From: Lachnospiraceae bacterium UBA7054
Lineage (GTDB): Bacteria > Bacillota > Clostridia > Lachnospirales > Lachnospiraceae
NCBI GenBank assembly: GCA_002492725.1
Contig: DLAF01000064.1
Span: 1-44,535, forward strand
Length of the DNA: 44,535 bases
Direction of reading: 5' to 3'
The translations under genes and the position numbers were made by a program. Shown piece by piece: positions 17,501-24,058 of the stretch (the first letter of the stretch is position 1; every line of letters begins with the position of its first letter). The notes below the pieces were generated by a model that saw only the letters and a list, made by a program, of their open reading frames with translations, searched no databases and was not told the origin of the DNA.

Positions 17501-17658
17501 CGGACGGTAAAACAACGCAGGTCGGCAATGTGGCGGTTCTCTATAGCAAAGAGATAGCGGACGAAACTTATGAAGCAAAATCTGAGGAAACGACACAGGT
17601 GCAGACGGCGGATTTGTATGGTATGGCAAAGTCGTTTATTACGGCGTTGACAGCATAG
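14506..17658 (+). CDS. Long flagellar-associated protein with repeats and a FliK-like C-terminus (DUF6240-type)
   Basis: 1050 aa, acidic, Gln/Glu/Ala-rich, no signal peptide or membrane segment. It contains several diverged ~80-120 aa repeats recognisable by cores such as GLEVSEENVRGAQWLIG, GLETSEENRKAVRILGY and IPLTQENAQAAKEAFERA. I recall this repeat as DUF6240, found beside flagellin in Lachnospiraceae. Residues about 925-1010 resemble the C-terminal domain of flagellar hook-length control protein FliK: NGELTAINLKVLHGS, then YGRITARFSLKK, then VSGYIVCDS. FliK measures hook length while being exported by the flagellar type III apparatus. My inference is a FliK-related ruler or export substrate; FliK itself is normally much shorter. 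The start has TGAGG 8 nt upstream. The flagellin promoter lies in its last codons. Confidence 0.8.
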   Translation: MKITFDHNTAGQNVDRATTSYRDTQSMENESRKISRAGDYALDISGKVTDNNAYGGHGKTAEEVMQDAAAIDVATQTDFMTVMSNTMSGEDFSRLQQEGYHPGDMEIEEVVTIVDTIKAALVKGGTQVTGYTDDLDADTLAQITGSEAFAQELARQFSAHDIPLTQENAQAAKEAFERAVQTGKPDEGTVKYMVENRKEPTIDNLYLAGHSAATDSTRQGHGYYVTDNSGYYAKKAEEYNWEQLRPQIERVIEEAGLEVSEENVRGAQWLIGVGVPLTAETMQALHGIDQSGQSKSREQVLSAVAAAISDGKKAGDANLADGRSALEKAADYVEAFGKITEEAVDRTVTAKNALNLRSLTKAQEEIDREAQGRAERGETAVDVPEAVTQRRQLEEVRLMMTIEANRKLIASGYAIDTTELEALVEALKKLEQEQNQKLFGESDAAAAVEKAALYHEVQTKLSEIPYLPAAVLGQYVDGTQAFTIDGVHTNGTALKAAYEAASESYETLMTAPRADLGDSIRKAFRNVDDILTDMGLETSEENRKAVRILGYNSMDINHENMDAVKKYDMELRQTIRRMTPAASLQAIRDGKNPLTMSISELNRYLDESGADDIAKQEKFSKFLYKLEKSHGISEQEKDAYIGIYRMFRQLEKTDDAAVGSLLKEGAEMTFGNLLTAMRSTKKQGMDYRVNDGFNGVEAVNTGKSITDQILAGFPGLGQEKADGGSSGEGQEHRPSEEAESYYHMLAGQIADSLEPEMLTDAQPQAQTSMEAFAEALQEQTADANLEQAYVQEQLQSFRGLENVEQAVVQELLVYKQPVTANTLEAAAALRKKPGALYQKLRDLENGTGISEGNRKAKHLLESLTDKDSAQEACEEMNEAYSALLDDAAWEAENYLDLRALQSCKKQLALAGSFAKEENYQIPVEINGELTAINLKVLHGSETGKVSITAQTEEYGRITARFSLKKQTVSGYIVCDSRQGTDWLRSRQDALEGALAVPGSDGKTTQVGNVAVLYSKEIADETYEAKSEETTQVQTADLYGMAKSFITALTA

Positions 17659-17676
17659 CAGCAAAATAAATATAAT
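17647..17676 (+). promoter_or_regulatory. Flagellin promoter of sigma-A type, inside the end of the upstream gene
   Basis: TTGACA (17647-17652), an 18-bp spacer, and TATAAT (17671-17676): both hexamers are consensus. The -35 overlaps the last codons of the preceding gene. The predicted start (about 17682-17684) is the first base of the stem-loop described next. No clear sigma-28 promoter was seen. Confidence 0.65.
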
Positions 17677-17683
17677 GGAGGAT

Positions 17684-17719
17684 GATTGAAAAATAAGTCT
17701 GATGACCTTATTTTCAATC
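17684..17719 (+). promoter_or_regulatory. Stem-loop at the 5' end of the flagellin mRNA
   Basis: GATTGAAAAATAAG (17684-17697) pairs with CTTATTTTCAATC (17707-17719): 13 bp with one bulge and a 9-nt loop. No U-run follows. It starts at the predicted transcription start, so it could act as an mRNA stabiliser; it may also end transcripts from upstream. Confidence 0.6.
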
Positions 17720-17750
17720 GCAAAAAGAGCTTCGGTACGGAGGAAAGATT

Positions 17751-18881
17751 ATGAAGATTGGTTATAATGCGCCGGCAATGCGCGCAAGCAATGCGTTGAA
17801 CGCGTCAGACAGTAAGGTGTCCAAATCGTTGGAACGGCTCTCATCGGGTCTTAAGGTGACGGCTTCCAAGGACAATCCCTCGGGTTATGCTATTGGCAGA
17901 AGAATGAATACGCAGATCACGGGTCTTGGTACGGCGACTCAGAGTGCAAATAATGGTATTTCCGTGATTGAGACGGCGGATGGCGCTTTGACGGAAGTGC
18001 ATGAGATGCTGCAAAGAATGAATGAACTGGCAGTCAAGGGCGAGACGGGAACTCTTACGAGCACGGATCGCACGACGCTGGATGCAGAAATCAAGCAGTT
18101 GAAGGATGAAATCACCAGAATTTCTACAGATACGCAGTTTAATGGGCAGACGCTTCTGGACGGTACCTTTGACTTGAAGGGATATACCAACAATCATCAG
18201 GTCAAAGTGGACTACTATTCAGACGGGGTGATTCCTAAAGTCTATCATATCACAGACCTGGAGATTGTATATGATGCAGAGGGCAAGATCGATAAAGATG
18301 CGACGGCGGCTACTTTGCAGAGTGATTTTCCGTCAGTTGTAAAGCTTACGGAAGTGACGGGAAATAAGATAACATTTAAAGGACCTGCGGATTTTGAGAT
18401 GATACTTGCAATTGAGGAAGGCGTCACAACAGTAGCAGATTCAACCGCAACTCCGGCGAAAACGTTGGAAATAGACGCCACCGGTATCGGCTCCATGGAT
18501 ACCCAGACCGGTGCAAACGAAGGGCAGCAGCTGGCGATTCGTATTCCCACCATTTCATTGGATAGAATGAATATGACAGATATGAAGATGACTACGGCCC
18601 AGGATTGTAACGAGGCAAATGTAACGATCAAGAAAGCGATCCTTTATGTTTCAGATGCGCGAAGCAGGCTGGGTGCATATCAGAATCGGTTGGAGCATAC
18701 GATTAACAATCTGGCAGTCTCAAGCGAGAATATGACGGCTTCCTATTCCCGTATCATGGATGTAGATATGGCGGAGGAGATGACAAATTATACTACGGAG
18801 CAGGTAATCTCCCAGGCGGCAGTGTCCATGCTTGCACAGGCCAATGAGAGACCCTCACAGGTGCTGCAGTTACTCCAGTAG
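17751..18881 (+). CDS. hag: Flagellin
   Basis: 376 aa, filament subunit exported by the flagellar type III system. The conserved N-terminal D0/D1 region (1-140) includes SKSLERLSSGLKVTASKDNP and the QRMNELAV helix (88-95). A variable Thr/Ala-rich domain spans about 145-255. The C-terminal D1/D0 region (from about 260) includes ARSRLGAYQNRLEHTINNL and ends in the usual LLQ. The N-terminus MKIGYNAPAMRASNALN deviates slightly from the common MxINxN start. The SD is GGAGG, with a strong promoter and a 5' stem-loop upstream. A hairpin repeat begins at the stop codon and separates it from fliS. Confidence 0.96.
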   Translation: MKIGYNAPAMRASNALNASDSKVSKSLERLSSGLKVTASKDNPSGYAIGRRMNTQITGLGTATQSANNGISVIETADGALTEVHEMLQRMNELAVKGETGTLTSTDRTTLDAEIKQLKDEITRISTDTQFNGQTLLDGTFDLKGYTNNHQVKVDYYSDGVIPKVYHITDLEIVYDAEGKIDKDATAATLQSDFPSVVKLTEVTGNKITFKGPADFEMILAIEEGVTTVADSTATPAKTLEIDATGIGSMDTQTGANEGQQLAIRIPTISLDRMNMTDMKMTTAQDCNEANVTIKKAILYVSDARSRLGAYQNRLEHTINNLAVSSENMTASYSRIMDVDMAEEMTNYTTEQVISQAAVSMLAQANERPSQVLQLLQ

Positions 18882-18938
18882 AAAATTTGCTTCGCAAATT
18901 ATCTACGGAAGAATGTAAAAAGCACATTCTTCCCGTAG
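18879..18938 (+). repeat. Hairpin repeat, copy 1, at the flagellin stop codon
   Basis: Left hairpin: TAGA-A-AATTTGC-TTC-GCAAATT-A-TCTA, which includes the TAG stop codon. Right hairpin: CTACGG-AAGAATGT (18903-18916) with ACATTCTT-CCCGTAG (18924-18938). No U-tract follows. It probably acts as a 3' stabiliser, processing site or attenuator between flagellin and fliS. Confidence 0.65.
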
Positions 18939-18994
18939 TGAGCACAAAAGTAAGGCAATCAAACATAATTTGTCACATTAGAAAGGTGCGAAAT

Positions 18995-19471
18995 ATGACC
19001 AAGGAGTTAAAACAGGAATATACCCTGCGGATCACGCAGGCGAACAAAACGCAGCTGATCACCATCCTTTACGAGATGGCGCTTGCGTATGTGGATGAGG
19101 GGAAGGAAGCACTTGCCGCGGGGGACAGGACAGAATTTAAAAATGCTGTCCGCAGGATCCAGGGGTGCATGTGTGAGCTGATGGACTCCCTGCATCTGGA
19201 ATACGAGGTGGCGCAAAACCTCCTGCAGCTCTACCTCTATGTCAACAGGGAGGTAGCAAAGGCGGCCTTGTACAACAATGGTGAAAATCTGGAGCATGTC
19301 CGTCTCGTACTGGAAAATCTGGCGGCAGCCTACAGGCAGATCGAGGGACAGGACACGACGGGGCCTGTTATGGGCAACACGCAGACCGTGTATGCAGGTC
19401 TTACCTACGGCAGGGATAATCTTACGGAAAGTGCTGCGGATCCTGCCGCAAACAGAGGATACAGCGTGTAG
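18995..19471 (+). CDS. fliS: Flagellar export chaperone FliS
   Basis: 158 aa. A four-helix-bundle chaperone that binds the C-terminal D0 helix of newly made flagellin and prevents premature polymerisation. The core is recognisable in LRITQANKTQLITILYEMAL and in the helices FKNAVRRIQGCMCELMDSLH and VRLVLENLAAAYRQIEGQD. The last ~35 residues are polar and variable (YAGLTYGRDN), a little longer than usual FliS proteins of ~125-135 aa. ATG 18995 follows GAAAGGTG; the longer open frame upstream consists of the hairpin repeat. Probably cotranscribed with flagellin at lower level. Confidence 0.93.
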   Translation: MTKELKQEYTLRITQANKTQLITILYEMALAYVDEGKEALAAGDRTEFKNAVRRIQGCMCELMDSLHLEYEVAQNLLQLYLYVNREVAKAALYNNGENLEHVRLVLENLAAAYRQIEGQDTTGPVMGNTQTVYAGLTYGRDNLTESAADPAANRGYSV

Positions 19472-19512
19472 CAAGTCAGTCTGCATGCAACATTTTTATC
19501 CGATTCATGCGA

Positions 19513-19800
19513 TTATGACATTGTCAGAGGGCGCATTGCCTCGGCGTGTTCTTCATCAGGCAGCGGTTCCGATTCCGCTGCCTTTTGCAGCAGATATTTA
19601 TACCGCTTCATCACAGAATTGAGCTCATAGATATAGCAGTCGATCAGATCCGGATCCGTGGCGTTGTCAAATCCCGCATAAGCGTTCTCCAGGGCACGCC
19701 TCGTCATGATCAGCTCTTCTCTTAAGGTCGGCCTATGCCCGTCCACGATAATGTCAGGGTCTGCCGGAATACAGGGGCTTTGTCTGAAAATAACTCTCAT
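19513..19800 (-). CDS. YaaL / DUF2508 family protein
   Basis: 95 aa, soluble. The region ALENAYAGFDNATDPDLIDC and the following IYELNSVMKRYKYLLQKA is the family signature (fDyatDpeLID.aIYEL...RY.YL). It is a small conserved Firmicutes protein, in Bacillus encoded next to recR and bofA. Here bofA also lies directly beside it, although divergently. The SD AAAGGTG precedes its ATG on the minus strand. Molecular function is unknown. Confidence 0.88.
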   Translation of the reverse strand: MRVIFRQSPCIPADPDIIVDGHRPTLREELIMTRRALENAYAGFDNATDPDLIDCYIYELNSVMKRYKYLLQKAAESEPLPDEEHAEAMRPLTMS

Positions 19801-19966
19801 CTGAAATTCACCTTTCCTTTCCTGTGATACCTATCATATGCAAATCAGTCTTTGCTGCGAGTGATTAGAAGTTCTTCTCACACTGTCTTACTTTAAGTTT
19901 AGGTAAATTTTACCAGAAATATTCCTGTCATATTACAGATGGCCTGTGCATAGCGTGTATAGACAA

Positions 19967-20023
19967 GAAAATTTGTTGCGTAATGATCTGTGGAAGAATG
20001 AAAAAACACATTCACATTCTTCC
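19967..20023 (+). repeat. Hairpin repeat, copy 2 (degenerate), upstream of bofA
   Basis: AGAAAATTTGTTGCG...ATCT resembles the left hairpin of copy 1 but pairs poorly. GGAAGAATG (19992-20000) pairs with CATTCTTCC (20015-20023), the same right-hand arm as copy 1. It ends just before the SD of bofA. Confidence 0.5.
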
Positions 20024-20041
20024 CAAAAGGAGAGAAGCAAT

Positions 20042-20314
20042 ATGGGAAATATAGGCGGCGTAGCGGCTATTTTGGTGGTTTGCCTGATCGTTTTGGGAAT
20101 TGGAGCCATGGGACGGAAAGTCGAATGGCTGGTGAATTTCATCCTGCGGGCAGTCATGGGAACGGTAGGTATTTACGCGATTAATTACATGTTGGCACAG
20201 AGGCAGATCGCTGTGGCGGTGGGTATTAATCCGCTTACGATTTTGACATCCGGAGTCCTTGGTTTTCCTGGGGTTGCGGTACTTTACGGAATTCATTTCT
20301 TTAAAATTTTGTAA
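20042..20314 (+). CDS. bofA: BofA family protein (pro-sigma-K processing inhibitor-like)
   Basis: 90 aa, with two or three hydrophobic helices (5-22, 27-48, 60-85). The C-terminal pattern GVLGFPGVAVLYGIHFF is the family signature (GxxGxxGxxxLyg). In Bacillus BofA forms a membrane complex with SpoIVFA that inhibits the SpoIVFB protease and so delays sigma-K activation. In Clostridia lacking that checkpoint the role is uncertain. Its SD is AGGAGAG. The neighbouring DUF2508 gene is its usual genomic companion. Confidence 0.88.
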   Translation: MGNIGGVAAILVVCLIVLGIGAMGRKVEWLVNFILRAVMGTVGIYAINYMLAQRQIAVAVGINPLTILTSGVLGFPGVAVLYGIHFFKIL

Positions 20315-20350
20315 GGTATTCACAAAAATAAGTTTTTTGGGGAAACCCTA

Positions 20351-20378
20351 TAGACAAGCATTTTATTTGTGCTATAAT
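20351..20378 (+). promoter_or_regulatory. Promoter of the Tad pilus operon
   Basis: TAGACA (20351-20356), 16-bp spacer, TATAAT (20373-20378). The predicted start is near 20385, about 120 nt before the first pilus gene. Confidence 0.6.
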
Positions 20379-20384
20379 TCAATT

Positions 20385-20507
20385 CACAACTCAAGAAATT
20401 CTATGTGGAATTTCATTCCACGGTCAGGCCGTATGGCACAGGGAAGTTCTCCCGATTATTTCATTGAGTCAGGGTAATACAAATTCAAATCATAAGGAGG
20501 CGGTTTT
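20385..20507 (+). promoter_or_regulatory. Structured 5' leader of the Tad operon
   Basis: GAAATTC (20395-20401) can pair with GAATTTC (20408-20414), or GTGGAAT (20405-20411) with ATTCCAC (20415-20421); the two are mutually exclusive. Further small hairpins are ACGG/CCGT (20420-20432) and GGGA/TCCC (20441-20453). It ends in the SD AAGGAGG (20494-20500). It does not match the c-di-GMP-I or -II riboswitch consensus that I know. Confidence 0.4.
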
Positions 20508-21032
20508 ATTGGACTGAATAACTGGCAATCTGTTTTATTGTTTCTGCTTTTTCTTTCGGCGCTTTCTGACCTGAAGACGAATCGGATTCCAAACGGCTTT
20601 ATTCTTCTTGGCATTTCGTCCGGAATCCTCTGCAGCATCTTGGCCGGTCGGAACTTATTGACGATTCCGGCATCAGTGCTTCTGGCTTTTCTGCTTCTAT
20701 ATCCCCTGTTTCAGATAGGCGTTTTGGGCGCGGGCGATGTAAAGCTGTTTGTTATGATCGGATGCTTTTATGGGGTAAGAGATTTGGCGTACATCATGGC
20801 GGGAGCCTTTGTGATCGGTGCAGCGTTTTCGATCGGTAAGCTTATCACAGAAAAAAACGCAAGAGAGCGTTTTCGGTATTTCTTTGCTTATCTGTACGAG
20901 ACAGGGAGGAGCAGACGACTAAAGATTTACGAAGAACAAAATCAGGATGATCACACCTACTGTAAAAACAAGATCCACTTTGCGGTGCCGGTTCTTTTCA
21001 GTGCGGTGTGCAGAATGGGAGGATTGTTTTGA
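20508..21032 (+). CDS. Prepilin peptidase, A24 family (TadV/CpaA-like), with apparent non-AUG start
   Basis: About 174 aa, with four to five membrane segments. This aspartyl protease removes the leader of Flp-type prepilins at the inner face of the membrane. Catalytic aspartates are D21 in LSDLKTNRIPN and D77 in the GAGD motif (LGAGDVKLF). No ATG, GTG or well-placed TTG exists. An ATT at 20508 lies exactly 7 nt after AAGGAGG and keeps the full first membrane helix. CTG 20514 is a second option; TTG 20538 is 37 nt from the SD and would cut into the first helix. The C-terminal ~35 residues are hydrophilic, ending near a hydrophobic stretch. The stop overlaps the next start as TTGA. Confidence 0.82.
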   Translation: MGLNNWQSVLLFLLFLSALSDLKTNRIPNGFILLGISSGILCSILAGRNLLTIPASVLLAFLLLYPLFQIGVLGAGDVKLFVMIGCFYGVRDLAYIMAGAFVIGAAFSIGKLITEKNARERFRYFFAYLYETGRSRRLKIYEEQNQDDHTYCKNKIHFAVPVLFSAVCRMGGLF

Positions 21033-22051
21033 GAGAAAAAATTATGGCAGTCTGCGATACAGAGGAAGGTTATGCCTTTCGCATGGCAGAGTATCTTCTG
21101 GAGAAGGTGAAACTGCCCTATACGGTGCATCTGTTTACCGCAGTGGAAGAGCTGGAACGATTTGCGGGGCGGGAAGAGATCGAAGTTTTGCTGATTGCAG
21201 AGAGCGCGTGGAAGCTGTTAAAAGAGGAGTACGTCAGAAAACAGGTGGCACAGCTGTTTATCTTACAGGAGAGCGAAACGCAGACGGCGGCAGACCTGTG
21301 CTGCATCAGCAAGTATCAAAGTCCGGAAAAGGTGGTACAGGCAATTCTGGAAGGTCTTGCAGAAGGGGACGGTTGGAAAGGATGTTTTGAGACATCAGAT
21401 GTTGCGGCGAAAATGATCGGTATTTATTCACCGATCAAGAGGTGCCTGCAAACCTCCTTTGCCTTGACATTGGGACAGCTTTTGGCGAAGGAGCACAAGA
21501 CGCTGTATCTGAACTTTGAAATGTATTCCGGGCTGGGGGAAATTCTGCGCAGGGAATACCAGACAGATATGATGGATGTTGTGTATTATTTTCAAAGCGC
21601 ACGGGATAAGCTTGCACTGCGGCTTCCATCCATCATACAAAGTGCCGGGGGATTGGATTATATACCGCCCATGCAGTATGCCCTTGGAATCAGGGAAGTG
21701 CCGGGAGAGCAGTGGCTTACGTTGTGTCAGGATATCGCGACGATCGGAGAATATGAGTATCTGATTTTGGATCTGGACGATGGAATGGAAGGACTTTTTG
21801 AACTGTTAAAAAATTGTCACAGGATCTACACGATCACCAGAGAGGATCCGTTTGCCCAGGCTAAACTGCGCCAGTATGAACAGATGCTTTTGGCAAATGA
21901 GTTGGATGAGATTGCAGATAAAACGGTGAAATGCCGCTTCCCAATCTTTAAGGAGCTGCCGGCAAGTCTTGATATGATGACACACGGGGAGCTGGCAAAG
22001 TATGTAAGGGCAATCGTTAAAGAGGATATCTATGGGTCGTATGAGAAATAA
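21029..22051 (+). CDS. TadZ/CpaE-like protein with degenerate ATP-binding site
   Basis: 340 aa. The N-terminal ~110 residues resemble an atypical receiver domain (VCDTEEGYAFRMAEYLLEKV, EVLLIAESAWKLL). The rest resembles a ParA/MinD-type ATPase that positions Tad machinery at the pole. The deviant Walker A site is lost: the position reads GIYSPIKRCLQTSFALTLG with no GK[ST]. The Walker B-like strand YEYLILDLDDGMEGLF and the later strand RIYTITREDPFA remain. The start is TTG 21029, with GGGAGG 7 nt upstream and a 4-nt TTGA overlap with the preceding gene. Probably a non-hydrolysing localisation factor. Confidence 0.8.
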   Translation: MREKIMAVCDTEEGYAFRMAEYLLEKVKLPYTVHLFTAVEELERFAGREEIEVLLIAESAWKLLKEEYVRKQVAQLFILQESETQTAADLCCISKYQSPEKVVQAILEGLAEGDGWKGCFETSDVAAKMIGIYSPIKRCLQTSFALTLGQLLAKEHKTLYLNFEMYSGLGEILRREYQTDMMDVVYYFQSARDKLALRLPSIIQSAGGLDYIPPMQYALGIREVPGEQWLTLCQDIATIGEYEYLILDLDDGMEGLFELLKNCHRIYTITREDPFAQAKLRQYEQMLLANELDEIADKTVKCRFPIFKELPASLDMMTHGELAKYVRAIVKEDIYGSYEK

Positions 22052-22099
22052 AAATGTGGAAAAGCAGCATTTTGTGCATGGATAAAAGTGGAGGTTTGC

Positions 22100-23311
22100 A
22101 TGGAAGACAGAAAGCGCATTCTGCGGGAAAAGTTATTGGAGAGAATCGACTATTCCAAAGAGAGCAGCGATGAGGAGATTCGGGATCTCATTGATGAAAT
22201 GCTGATCAGAGAGAGCAGGGAACAGCCGTTGTCTTTGCAGGAACGGGGGCGGCTTCGAAAGGAACTTTTCCATGCGGTGCGAAAACTGGATGTGCTGCAG
22301 GAGCTGGTGGACGATCCCGGGATCACGGAGATCATGATCAACGGGCCGGATCATATCTTCATTGAGCAGAAGGGGAGGCTTTTTGAGAGCGAGCTGCGGT
22401 TTGAAAGTGAGGAGAAATTGCAGAATGTGATCCAGCAGATCGTATCGGATTGTAACCGCACGGTCAACGAGGCCTCCCCCATTGTGGATGCCAGACTGCA
22501 AAACGGCGCGCGTGTCAACGTGGTTTTAAATCCCGTGGCGCTAAACGGCCCCATTGTCACCATAAGGCGCTTTCCCGACAAACCGATCACCATGGAGGAT
22601 CTGGTTTCCTTCGGCTCTGTTACCGGGGAAGTGTGTGCGTGGTTAGACAGGCTGGTGCGGGCAAAGTACAACATTTTTATCAGCGGCGGGACAGGCTCGG
22701 GGAAAACCACGTTTCTCAATGCCTTATCCAATTATATCCCGCAGGAGGAGCGCATCATCACCATTGAGGACAGCGCTGAGCTGCAACTAATGAATGTACG
22801 AAATATCGTCAGAATGGAAACAAGAAATGCCAATGTGGACGGCTGCCGGGAAATCACGATCCGCGACTTAATCAAGACGTCCCTGCGGATGCGCCCGGAC
22901 AGGATCCTGGTCGGCGAGGTGCGCGGCGGCGAGGCCTTTGATATGATGCAGTGCCTGAACACGGGGCATGACGGTTCGATGTCCACAGGCCACGCCAACA
23001 GTGCGCGGGATATGTTGAGCCGTTTGGAAAATATGATCCTTATGGGGATGGAGATTCCGCTTACGGCAATCAGGCAGCAGATTGCGTCGGGCATTGATAT
23101 CATTGTTCATCTGGGGAGGCTTCGCGATAAGAGCAGAAAGGTTTTGGAGATCGTGGAGGTCACGGGTTATGAGGACGGGGAAATACAGCTGTCACCTCTT
23201 TATCACTTTGAGGAGGAGGGGGAGACGGCGGATGGGAAAATACAGGGGATACTGAGAAAGAAGGGAGAGCTTGGTTATGTCGAAAAATTACAGGCTGCCG
23301 GACTATGGTGA
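22100..23311 (+). CDS. tadA: TadA/CpaF-type pilus assembly ATPase
   Basis: 403 aa. Hexameric secretion ATPase powering assembly of the type IVb pilus. The N-terminal domain includes DPGITEIMINGPDHIFIEQK, typical of CpaF. Walker A is GGTGSGKTT (196-204, K202). The Asp box is IITIEDSAELQ, the Walker B region is MRPDRILVGEVRGGEAFDM, and the His box is TGHDGSMSTGHANS. ATG 22100 follows GTGGAGG; an in-frame GTG at 22088 overlaps that SD. It overlaps tadB by 35 nt. Confidence 0.96.
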   Translation: MEDRKRILREKLLERIDYSKESSDEEIRDLIDEMLIRESREQPLSLQERGRLRKELFHAVRKLDVLQELVDDPGITEIMINGPDHIFIEQKGRLFESELRFESEEKLQNVIQQIVSDCNRTVNEASPIVDARLQNGARVNVVLNPVALNGPIVTIRRFPDKPITMEDLVSFGSVTGEVCAWLDRLVRAKYNIFISGGTGSGKTTFLNALSNYIPQEERIITIEDSAELQLMNVRNIVRMETRNANVDGCREITIRDLIKTSLRMRPDRILVGEVRGGEAFDMMQCLNTGHDGSMSTGHANSARDMLSRLENMILMGMEIPLTAIRQQIASGIDIIVHLGRLRDKSRKVLEIVEVTGYEDGEIQLSPLYHFEEEGETADGKIQGILRKKGELGYVEKLQAAGLW

Positions 23312-24035
23312 GTATCATTTTTCCACAAAGGAAGGAATTCTTGCTGTTTTGGAGAGTGCGTTCCTCATATTGGCAATCGGTTATTTTTTTTATCGGTCTC
23401 TTATTGCCTGCGCGTTTCTGCTTCCCCTGTTCGGATTTTTGCTGCAAGAAAAAAAGAGGGAGCTTTCCAAAAAGCGCAGACAGGAGTTGAATGCGCAGTT
23501 TAAGGATCTGGTGCTATCACTCTCAGCGAATATGAAGGCGGGATATTCCATTGAAAATGCCCTGCGGGAAGCTTATCGGGATTTGGAGCCGCTCTACGGC
23601 GCGGACAGCCCTATTGTAATAGAAATGCGTCATATGATACGCGGCATGGAAAATAATGTGGTGCTGGAACGACTGCTTTACGACTTGGGACTTCGCAGTC
23701 ATCTTTCGGATATCATGCAGTTTGCGGACGTCTTTTTGATTGCTAAAAAGAGCGGCGGCAATCTTACAGAAATCCTGGAAAAAACGGCGGGGGTGATCGA
23801 GCAGAAGATTGAGACGGACAAGGAGATTCAGCTTATGATCAGCGCCAAAAAGATGGAACAGAAGATCATGAATCTGGTGCCGTTTCTGATTATTTTTTAT
23901 ATTGGAACGACCTCTAAAGGATTTTTTGATGTCCTCTATCACAATCTTGTGGGAGTCGTAGTGATGACGGTTTGCCTGGTTTTTTACGGGGCGGCCTGGC
24001 GGTTTTCAAAGAAAATTGTCGAGATTGAAGTGTGA
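23277..24035 (+). CDS. tadB: TadB-like type II secretion F-domain membrane protein
   Basis: 252 aa. Two hydrophobic segments near the N-terminus (about 24-55) precede a cytoplasmic T2SSF domain (ANMKAGYSIENALREAYRD and FLIAKKSGGNLTEILEKTA). Two C-terminal membrane helices follow (LVPFLIIFYIGTT and GVVVMTVCLVFYGAAW). With TadC it forms the inner-membrane platform driven by TadA. ATG 23277 has GGGAGAG upstream. Its 5' end lies within the end of tadA. Confidence 0.9.
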   Translation: MSKNYRLPDYGEYHFSTKEGILAVLESAFLILAIGYFFYRSLIACAFLLPLFGFLLQEKKRELSKKRRQELNAQFKDLVLSLSANMKAGYSIENALREAYRDLEPLYGADSPIVIEMRHMIRGMENNVVLERLLYDLGLRSHLSDIMQFADVFLIAKKSGGNLTEILEKTAGVIEQKIETDKEIQLMISAKKMEQKIMNLVPFLIIFYIGTTSKGFFDVLYHNLVGVVVMTVCLVFYGAAWRFSKKIVEIEV

Positions 24036-24058
24036 GCGGCATAAGAAAGGAACATTTT

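Noticed and set aside
19902..19914. Palindrome GGTAAATTTTACC as an operator
   Set aside because: A single short AT-rich palindrome in a 240-nt intergenic region between DUF2508 and bofA, with no second copy; too weak to call.
20385..20507. c-di-GMP riboswitch before the Tad operon
   Set aside because: A short GGCACAGGGAA stretch recalls the class I core, but the rest of the conserved core and its helices are absent; kept only as an unclassified structured leader.
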